64,000 nucleotides of DNA from JAGPDF01 sp052035735 (GTDB taxonomy: Bacteria > Acidobacteriota > Thermoanaerobaculia > Multivoradales > JAGPDF01), in contig JBPOHI010000042.1 of assembly GCA_052035735.1 (NCBI GenBank), forward strand, positions 21,789-85,788, in the 5' to 3' direction. This document shows positions 17,871 through 24,543 of the stretch, piece after piece. The translations under genes were made by a program, and so were the position numbers. Below the pieces are notes generated by a model, which was given only the letters and a program-made list of their open reading frames with translations, ran no database searches and was not told the DNA's origin. Every line of letters begins with the position of its first letter. The stretch's first letter is position 1.

Positions 17871-19161
17871 CCGGCTAGGACCGGCCTCCCGCCTGCGGCG
17901 CGCCCGGCTGCAACTGTCGCTCGCCGCGGTCGCCTTCGCGGTGGCCGCGATCCGCCGCCTCGGCGACCTGCTGGTCGCCGCCACGCTGTCGCTGCTCACC
18001 GCGCCGCTCGCGCTGCTCGCCGCCGTCGCCGCGCGCTGGAACGGCCGTCCGGCGCTCGTGCGCGAGAACTACCTCGGGCGGTTCCAGCAGCCGATCGAGC
18101 TCAGACGCTTCGCGAGCGGCGGACCGCTCGCCCGGATCCCGTGGCTCTGGGCGGTCGTTCGTGGCGACCTCGCCCTGGTCGGACCGGCCCCGCAGCTCGA
18201 GTCGCGCCGCGACGAGCTCGGCACCCGCGATCTGCAACGCTTCGCCGTGCGCCCGGGCCTTGCCAGCCTGTTCGCGGTACGGCGGTCGGCCAACATCGCC
18301 TTCGAAGGCCGGACGCGCGCCGATCTCGAGCAGATCCACGCTCTCGGCCTGGGAGGCGAGGCCGGGCTCCTCCTGCGCGCGCTGCCGGCGGCGGTCATCG
18401 GCGGCGGCTCGCTCGCGACCCCGCGCGAGTTGCGTCTCCTGGGGGTGCGCATCGACAACTGGACGATGCCCGAAGCGGTCGACTGGCTGCTCGCCGCGCC
18501 CCGCGGCGCTTCGCGGCTACTTGCCTTCGTGAATCCGGACTGTCTCAACAAGGCCTTCGAACGCGAGAGCTACCGCCGCGTGCTCGCCACCTGCGACGTC
18601 GTCCTCCCGGACGGTATCGGCCTGCACTACGCCTGCCGGATGCGCGGCCTCGCCCTGGCGGCAAACGTCAACGGAACGGACCTCTTTCCCCGGTTGTGCG
18701 AGGCGGCGGCCGCCGCCGGCTCGTCGATCTACTTCCTTGGCGCCCGCCCGGGAGTGGTCGATGCGCTGGTCGAGAAGACCCGGGAACGCTGGCCGGGCCT
18801 TCGCATTGCCGGCGCTCGCCACGGCTTTTTCGCCCGCGACAGCGCCGAGGAGCGCGAGGTCATCGCCGGCATCCGCGCCGCCGCCCCGGACCTCCTGCTG
18901 GTCGCCTTCGGCGCGCCAGCGCAGGAGGAGTGGCTCGCCGCCCACCTCTCGGAGCTGGGCGTCGGCGCCGCCCTCGGGGTGGGCGGGCTCTTCGATTTCT
19001 ATTCCGGCCGCATTCGCCGCGCCCCGGCTTGGCTGCGCGAGCTCGGCCTGGAATGGACCTGGCGTCTGCTGCAGGAGCCCGGACGCATGTGGCGCCGGTA
19101 CGTCATCGGCAACCCGCTTTTTCTCTGGCGCGCCTATCGGGAGCGCCGGGGAGTATCCTGA
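17839..19161 (+). CDS. Fusion of a degenerate sugar-phosphate transferase domain with a WecG/TagA/CpsF glycosyltransferase
   Basis: 440 residues. Residues about 30-190 look like a worn priming-transferase domain: a hydrophobic helix (LLVAATLSLLTAPLALLAA), RGDLALVGPAPQLESRRD in place of GDMSLVGPRP, and RSANIAFEGRTRADLEQI. KFRTM and the SLDELPQ catalytic pair are missing. Residues about 200-440 are a complete GT26 domain: FVNPDCLNKAF, DVVLPDGIGLHYACR, NVNGTDLF, LLVAFGAPAQEEW, and GVGGLFDFYSGRIRRAPAW followed by GLEWTWRL. GT26 enzymes add the second sugar (for example ManNAc-type) to the undecaprenyl-linked acceptor, so the dead transferase-like part may help bind that lipid. ATG with GAGG 7 bases upstream. 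Confidence 0.85.
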   Translation: MHDEPTPTALDRLGPASRLRRARLQLSLAAVAFAVAAIRRLGDLLVAATLSLLTAPLALLAAVAARWNGRPALVRENYLGRFQQPIELRRFASGGPLARIPWLWAVVRGDLALVGPAPQLESRRDELGTRDLQRFAVRPGLASLFAVRRSANIAFEGRTRADLEQIHALGLGGEAGLLLRALPAAVIGGGSLATPRELRLLGVRIDNWTMPEAVDWLLAAPRGASRLLAFVNPDCLNKAFERESYRRVLATCDVVLPDGIGLHYACRMRGLALAANVNGTDLFPRLCEAAAAAGSSIYFLGARPGVVDALVEKTRERWPGLRIAGARHGFFARDSAEEREVIAGIRAAAPDLLLVAFGAPAQEEWLAAHLSELGVGAALGVGGLFDFYSGRIRRAPAWLRELGLEWTWRLLQEPGRMWRRYVIGNPLFLWRAYRERRGVS

Positions 19162-19196
19162 CCCGCGGCGGACTTGGAGCGCCGCAAGGAGAGCAC

Positions 19197-19526
19197 ATGT
19201 TCGAAACCACCGTCATCGGCACCGTCACCACTCTCGTCGCGCCGAGCGAGCTCGACGCCCGCAACTCGACCGCGGCACGCGACCATCTCAAGAAGCTCGT
19301 CGAGGGCGGCGCGAGCCGGCTGGTCATCGACCTGTCGACGGTCTCCTTCATCGACTCCTCGGCGCTCGGCGCGCTGCTGACCGTGCTCAAGGCGGCCCGC
19401 GCCGCGGGTGGCGACGTCAAGCTGTGCGGCATGACGCCGCCGGTGAAGACGATCTTCGAGCTCACCCGTCTGTTCAGGGTGTTCGACGTCTTCCCGTCGG
19501 CAGAGTCCGCGGCAGCCAGCTTCTGA
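19197..19526 (+). CDS. STAS-domain anti-sigma factor antagonist
   Basis: 109 residues, one STAS domain. The phosphorylation loop reads FIDSSALGALL with the conserved Ser pair after Asp, as in SpoIIAA/RsbV. In the family, the unphosphorylated form captures an anti-sigma kinase and a PP2C phosphatase restores it. Here the predicted phosphatase/kinase partner is encoded in the same operon at 22867-24543. AAGGAGAG lies 4-5 bases before the ATG. Its place between two glycan genes suggests control of exopolysaccharide synthesis or export; the direct target is inference. Confidence 0.9.
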   Translation: MFETTVIGTVTTLVAPSELDARNSTAARDHLKKLVEGGASRLVIDLSTVSFIDSSALGALLTVLKAARAAGGDVKLCGMTPPVKTIFELTRLFRVFDVFPSAESAAASF

Positions 19527-19554
19527 TCCGCGCCGCTCGCCCGAGCAGCGCCGC

Positions 19555-20901
19555 ATGAACAAGCTCATCGTCGCGAGCCTGCTGCTCGCGGTTGGCGCGA
19601 TCGCGCTGGCCGCGCTGGCTTCGGCGTGGCAGCCGATGCGGCGCTACCTCCTGTGCGGCTACTTCTTCGGCGCGACGCGCCTGTTCGACGTCAACTTCGC
19701 CTCGCACGAGCAGTACCGCGGCTGGGTCCGCGGCTTCGAGATCGGCAGCCAGGATGTGATCGTCTTCGCCCTGCTGGCGGCGATCCTCGCCCAGGCCGGG
19801 CGCCATCCGCCGCGCTGGGTGCCGGCGCTCTCCCTGCCGATCCTCGCCTGGGTGACCTTCGCCGTTCTCTCGGCCACGTCGTCCGAGGTTCCCCTCTACG
19901 CGCTCTTCGGCCTGCTCAAGTTCGCGCGCTACGCGCTCGCCTTCTGGGTGGTCGCCAACGCGGTGCGCGACGAAGACGACCTGCGCTGGGTGCTCTGGGC
20001 CATCGTCGGCTGCGCCGCGATCGAGAGCTTCGACGCCCTCCAGGACTATGCCAAGGGCGTCTATCGCGTGCGCGGGTCGTTCGATCACCCGAACACCCTC
20101 GGCATGTACCTCAACATGCTGGCGCCGGTGGTGCTCGCGGCCCTGCTCAACATCCGCACGCGCTGGGCCTGGTTCCTCTTCGTCGTCTTCGGCTTCACCG
20201 CGGGGACGGTGGTGCTCACCCTGTCGCGCGGCTCCTGGGTGTCGTTCGGTCTCGCCGTCGCGATCGTCCTGCCGCTGTCACTGGCGCTGCGCTTGCGACC
20301 GCGCAAGCTCGGGCTGGTGGCGCTCATGATCGCGCTGGCGATTCCACCTGGAATTTTCGCCGTGCAGAAGATGGCTCGCCGCATCCGCGAGGCGCCGGCT
20401 TCGTCCGGCGAGGCGCGGGTCGAGTTCAACCAGGTGGCGCGGCAGATGGCGAACGAAAGGACGTTCGGAATCGGCGTCAACAACTTCTCCTACGGCACCG
20501 ACGGACCTTACTCGGAGCCTTTCGGCGACGGGCTCGACCGCGGCGGTCTCTGCCACAACCTCTACTTTCTCACCGCCGGCGAGCTCGGCTGGGGAGGGCT
20601 CGCCGCTCTCCTCTGGCTCCTCCTCGCGGCGTTCGGGCGACAGCTGGTCTTTCTCGCTCGTCACCTCGGAGAGGATCTGCGCAGCGTGATGATGCTCGCA
20701 CTGCTCGGCAGCCTCGCCACCGTCGTCCTGCAATCCTCCCTCGAGTGGGCGCTGCTCCAGACCGGTCTGGCGATGACCTTCTTCGGTCTGCTCGGCATCG
20801 GTTCGGCGATCGGGCGGCTGCGCCCGGGCAGTCGCGTCACCCGCTATCGCATCACGTTCCGGCCAGCACCTGTGCCGGAGAGGAGTCCCCGTGGAGCCTG
20901 A
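19555..20901 (+). CDS. O-antigen ligase/polymerase-like membrane protein (Wzy/WaaL family)
   Basis: 448 residues with about 12 membrane helices. The family's large periplasmic loop lies near residues 275-345 and contains RVRGSFDHPNTLGMYL upstream and FGIGVNNF, then a conserved His in LCHNLYFLTAGELG, the GxxxNxF...H arrangement of the Wzy_C/O-antigen ligase fold. It should polymerise repeat units delivered by the flippase encoded in the divergent operon, or ligate the chain to an acceptor. A short basic soluble tail ends the protein. Starts with ATG 29 bases after the STAS gene. Confidence 0.85.
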   Translation: MNKLIVASLLLAVGAIALAALASAWQPMRRYLLCGYFFGATRLFDVNFASHEQYRGWVRGFEIGSQDVIVFALLAAILAQAGRHPPRWVPALSLPILAWVTFAVLSATSSEVPLYALFGLLKFARYALAFWVVANAVRDEDDLRWVLWAIVGCAAIESFDALQDYAKGVYRVRGSFDHPNTLGMYLNMLAPVVLAALLNIRTRWAWFLFVVFGFTAGTVVLTLSRGSWVSFGLAVAIVLPLSLALRLRPRKLGLVALMIALAIPPGIFAVQKMARRIREAPASSGEARVEFNQVARQMANERTFGIGVNNFSYGTDGPYSEPFGDGLDRGGLCHNLYFLTAGELGWGGLAALLWLLLAAFGRQLVFLARHLGEDLRSVMMLALLGSLATVVLQSSLEWALLQTGLAMTFFGLLGIGSAIGRLRPGSRVTRYRITFRPAPVPERSPRGA

Positions 20902-21745
20902 AATTCTCGTCGTGATGCGTTGCTTGAACGACGTCCGGGTCGTGGGCGAAACCCTCGACGCCATCTTTGCCCAGCGTGGCGTCCGACCGTGCGTCGTCGC
21001 GATCGACTCGGGCTCGCGCGACGGCTCGCTCGAAATTCTCCGGCGCCATCCCCTCAGCCTGATCGAGATCCCGCCCGGCAGCTACATTCCGGGCCGGGTT
21101 CTCAACCAGGGGATGCGCCAGGGAGCGCAGCCGATCGTCGCCTTCGTCAACTCCGACTGCACACCTCAGCATGACCGTTGGCTCGAGCGCCTGGTGGCGC
21201 CCTTCGAAGATCCCGGGGTCGCAGCGACCTTTGGCCGCCAGATCGCCCGGCCGGATGCCCACCCCCTGGTCGTGCTCGACTACGAGCGCGCCTTCGGCGA
21301 CGGGCGGCGCGCCGCGACCTGGCGCCACTTCTTCTCGATGGCCTCCTCCGCGGTCCGGCGAAGCGTCTGGGAGTCGCGACCCTTCGACGAGGCGATCCGC
21401 TACTCGGAAGATGTGCACTGGAGCTGGCATCGCCGCCAGGAGGGCTGGCGAATCGCCTACGCCGCCGATTCGGTGGCCATGCACTCCCACAACTACACCC
21501 TGGACGAGATGCGCCGCAGATACGCCGGCGAAGGACGCGCCGACGCCGCGATCTTCCCCCGCGCGACGCTCGACACCGGTCTCGTCGGCGGCCTGTTGCG
21601 CCCCTGGGCGGCGGGCGTCGCGCGCGATGTGGCGAGCTGCCTGGCCACAGGCGAGCTCCGCGCCGCGCTCGCGGCGCCGGCGGTGCGGTGGGTGCAGCGC
21701 GCGAGCTACCGCCGCGGCCTGCGCGAGGGTCTCGCCGGTGAGTAG
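20891..21745 (+). CDS. Family 2 glycosyltransferase
   Basis: 284 residues. GT-A motifs: ILVVMRCLNDVRVVGETL, VVAIDSGSRDGSLEIL, and a YIPGRVLNQGMRQG segment typical of rhamnosyltransferase-like GT2 enzymes, then VNSDCTPQHDRWLERL. SDC takes the position of the DXD-like metal site. GTG start with AGGAG 5 bases upstream, inside the last codons of the polymerase-like gene (11-base overlap). The C-terminus has no membrane segment. Cytoplasmic; substrate unknown. Confidence 0.88.
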   Translation: MEPEILVVMRCLNDVRVVGETLDAIFAQRGVRPCVVAIDSGSRDGSLEILRRHPLSLIEIPPGSYIPGRVLNQGMRQGAQPIVAFVNSDCTPQHDRWLERLVAPFEDPGVAATFGRQIARPDAHPLVVLDYERAFGDGRRAATWRHFFSMASSAVRRSVWESRPFDEAIRYSEDVHWSWHRRQEGWRIAYAADSVAMHSHNYTLDEMRRRYAGEGRADAAIFPRATLDTGLVGGLLRPWAAGVARDVASCLATGELRAALAAPAVRWVQRASYRRGLREGLAGE

Positions 21746-22835
21746 CCCCGGCCCGTACACGCCTGCTGGCGAAGCAGACCTCGAGCGCCGCATCGCTTCA
21801 GACCTCGACGGACTCGCCCGGGTCGTCGAGCGCGAGCTCGGAAGCTCGCTCCGCGCCCTGCTCCTCGGTGGCGGCTACGGGCGCGGCGAAGGCGGTGGTC
21901 GGCGCGACTCCGGCGGAGCCTGGCGGCCCCTCAACGACTACGACCTGGTCGCGGTGGTGGCTGGCGTTCCGCGCTGGCACCTGGCGTCCCTGCGGCGGCG
22001 ACTCGCCGCAGTGGGTGAGCGGGAGGCGGAGCGCCTCGGGATCGAGGTCGAGCTCTCTCCGCTGCGCGCGGAGGAGCTCGGCCGGCTGCCGTTCACGATG
22101 ATGTGGTGCGAGCTGTTCGCCGCGCCACACTTTCTCTCCGGCGACCCCGCGGCGCTCGCGGGCATGCGCCCGCTGCCCCCCAACTTGCTGCCCGCCGTCG
22201 AAGGGGTTCGCTATCTCGCCAACCGCGGAGCGCTCCTGCTCTGGTCGCGGCACGAAGCACTCCCCGCCGAGAGAGTCTGGAAGTTCGTCGCCAAGGCCTG
22301 GCTCGCCTGCGGCGCCACGACACTCGTCGCACACCGAGCGTTCGTCGTCGGCTATGCGGCGCGCCAGCGGGCGCTCGAAGCCCTTCCGCCGGGAGCCCTG
22401 CCGCCCATCTCCGGCCTCGTCGAGCGACATCGCGCCGCGCTGGCCGAGCGCCTCCTACCGACGCCACCACCGCCGACCCTCGAGGACGAAGTCGCCCAGG
22501 CGGTCGCCGCCGTGCTCGCCTGCTGGAGCTGGAGCGAGACTCTCCGTTCGGGCTGGGCGGCGCCTTCCTGGGAGGCCTATGCTCGCCGGGACGGACTCTT
22601 CGCCGAGCCGCCGCTGCAGCGCCCGGCGCTCGTCGCGCGTCACCTGAGACTCCTCGGACCGCGCGGGCTTCGGCCGTGGCGCGCCATGGCCGAGCACCCG
22701 CGGGCGCGAATCCTGCGGGCGCTGCCCGCAGCGCTCGCCGGAGAGCCCTCGCCGACGGCGGCAGCGCTCGTCGGAAGCAGCGTCGCCGGAATGCCGGCGC
22801 GTTGCCTCGACCTGTGGCGTCGGGTGCAGGCATGA
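21738..22835 (+). CDS. Nucleotidyltransferase-fold protein of unknown function
   Basis: 365 residues from a GTG that overlaps the GT2 stop by 8 bases. Residues 41-71 carry a polymerase-beta-like nucleotidyltransferase signature: LLLGGGYGRGE (44-51), a loop, then NDYDLVAV with Asp67 and Asp69 in the metal-binding D-x-D position. This matches the GSxxRG...SDxDL pattern with Gly in place of Ser. The rest is mostly helical and unassigned. A stand-alone nucleotidyltransferase of this kind inside a glycan operon is unusual. It could nucleotidylate a protein, as the selective AMP/UMP transferases do, or be a pseudo-enzyme. No partner motif is visible beside it. Confidence 0.6.
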   Translation: MSSPGPYTPAGEADLERRIASDLDGLARVVERELGSSLRALLLGGGYGRGEGGGRRDSGGAWRPLNDYDLVAVVAGVPRWHLASLRRRLAAVGEREAERLGIEVELSPLRAEELGRLPFTMMWCELFAAPHFLSGDPAALAGMRPLPPNLLPAVEGVRYLANRGALLLWSRHEALPAERVWKFVAKAWLACGATTLVAHRAFVVGYAARQRALEALPPGALPPISGLVERHRAALAERLLPTPPPPTLEDEVAQAVAAVLACWSWSETLRSGWAAPSWEAYARRDGLFAEPPLQRPALVARHLRLLGPRGLRPWRAMAEHPRARILRALPAALAGEPSPTAAALVGSSVAGMPARCLDLWRRVQA

Positions 22836-22866
22836 GAGGGACGCCTACGTGGAAAGGACCGGCCCG

Positions 22867-24543
22867 ATGAGAATTCTCCTCGCCGAGGACCAGCGCCTCC
22901 AGGCGCGGCTCATCCTGGCGGTGATCGAGAAGCTCGGCCTGGAGCCCGTGCTCGCGAGCGACGGCGAGACCGCCTGGCGCATCCTCTCCGGCGACGATCC
23001 ACCACCGGTCGCCTTGCTCGACTGGATGATGCCGGAGGTCTCCGGCGTCGAAGTCTGCCGCCGGCTGCTGGATCATCCGAGGCGAAGCTCGATCTACCTC
23101 ATTCTGCTCACCGCGCGCGACACCACCGAAGACATCGTCGCCGGACTCGAGGCGGGGGCCAACGACTTCGTTACCAAGCCGTTCGAGCCGCGCGAGCTGC
23201 TGGCCCGGATTCAGGTCGGCCTGCGCGTCGCAACGCTCGAGCGCGAGCTCGCCGATCGCATGTCCGACCTCGAGCGCGCCCTCCGCGAGCGCGCCGCCGC
23301 CGAGACTCGGCTGCGCGAAGCGCGCGCACGCGAGGTCGAAGTCGCCGACCGGATCCAGCAGACGCTGCTGCTCGGCGCTCCGCCGGAGTTTCCGGGCCTC
23401 GAGATCGCCGCCCTGTCCGCCGCCTCCGAAGGGGTGGACGGCGACTTCTACGACTTCATCGCACACGGCGACGAGCTGCTCGACGTCGTCGTCGGCGACG
23501 TCATGGGCAAGGGCCTGCCTGCGGCGCTGGTCGCGGCCGCGATCAAGGCGAAGATCCTGCGCGTGCTGGCGCGCCGCGGCTCGGCCAGATGCGAGAACGC
23601 CGCCCTGCCCTCGCCGGCGCAGCTTCTCGACCAGGTGGCGCGCGCGCTGGCACCCAAGCTCTCGGAGCTCGAGCGCTTCGCCACGCTGGTGCTGGCGCGC
23701 TTCGATCTCGGCGCGGGCCGGTTGACGCTCGTCGACGCCGGCCACACCGCGACGCTGCTGGTGCGCGCTGCGGCCAGCGAGCCGGAAGAGCTGCCGGGGC
23801 TCGACCCGCCGCTCGGCATCTCCGACGACCCGCAGTTTCGCGAGGTCTCCTGCGCCATTGCCCCTGGCGACCTCGTCGTCTTCTACTCCGACGGGCTGAC
23901 CGAGGCGCGCAACCCTCAGGGCGAGCTATTCGGCGTCGAGCGCCTGCGCGCGCTCGTCGGCAGGGAGAGGTCCGCCAGGCCGCGGCAGCTGGTCGACGCC
24001 ATGCACGCCGCGGTGCGCGCCTTCGTTGGCGGAGCGCCGGTCAGCGACGACCTGACCTGTGTCGCCGTAAGGGTCCACGGCCGGTCGCATGCCGGCTCGC
24101 ACGCCACGGCGCTCGATCTCGCGGCCAGCCTCGACGAGCTGCCGCGCCTGCGCGCCGCGGTCGCCGCAGCGGCGGGGGGGCCGCCCACCGCTCTCGCGGA
24201 CGACCGGCTGCGCGCGCTCGTACTGGCGGTCAACGAGGCGTTCGTCAACGTCGTCCGGCACGCGCTCGGCGGCAGATCCGGCGCGCTTGTGCGGCTGGAG
24301 ACGATCGCGGATGCCTCACGGATCGAAGTCAGTCTGGTTCACGATGGCGTCGCCTTCGATCCCTCGACCGTCGCTCCGCCGGACTTCGAAGGCGGACGCG
24401 CCAGCGGCTTCGGCGTCTACCTGATCGCGGCCAGTGTCGACGAGGTGCGCTACGAAAGCGAGCCGCAGGGCCAGCGCATCCGCCTCACGACCTGGACCCA
24501 TCGCCGGCCCGGCGCCGCGGGAGAAGGTGCCGGAGATGAGTGA
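22867..24543 (+). CDS. REC - PP2C (SpoIIE/RsbU) phosphatase - HATPase (RsbW-like) regulator
   Basis: 558 residues. An N-terminal receiver domain (ILLAEDQRLQAR, phospho-acceptor Asp52 in LLDWMMPEVSG, Lys in TKPFEP) is followed by a coiled coil (about 120-160). Next is a PP2C phosphatase domain with DGDFYDF, VGDVMGKGLPAAL, DAGHTATLL, YSDGLTEARN and DDLTCVAV. The C-terminus is a RsbW-like ATP-binding fold (VNEAFVNVVRHA, GFGVYLIAASVDEV). It thus joins dephosphorylation and phosphorylation of a STAS protein under two-component control; the STAS gene at 19197 in the same operon is the obvious substrate. ATG at 22867 was preferred to GTG at 22849 because AAAGGA precedes it. Confidence 0.9.
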   Translation: MRILLAEDQRLQARLILAVIEKLGLEPVLASDGETAWRILSGDDPPPVALLDWMMPEVSGVEVCRRLLDHPRRSSIYLILLTARDTTEDIVAGLEAGANDFVTKPFEPRELLARIQVGLRVATLERELADRMSDLERALRERAAAETRLREARAREVEVADRIQQTLLLGAPPEFPGLEIAALSAASEGVDGDFYDFIAHGDELLDVVVGDVMGKGLPAALVAAAIKAKILRVLARRGSARCENAALPSPAQLLDQVARALAPKLSELERFATLVLARFDLGAGRLTLVDAGHTATLLVRAAASEPEELPGLDPPLGISDDPQFREVSCAIAPGDLVVFYSDGLTEARNPQGELFGVERLRALVGRERSARPRQLVDAMHAAVRAFVGGAPVSDDLTCVAVRVHGRSHAGSHATALDLAASLDELPRLRAAVAAAAGGPPTALADDRLRALVLAVNEAFVNVVRHALGGRSGALVRLETIADASRIEVSLVHDGVAFDPSTVAPPDFEGGRASGFGVYLIAASVDEVRYESEPQGQRIRLTTWTHRRPGAAGEGAGDE

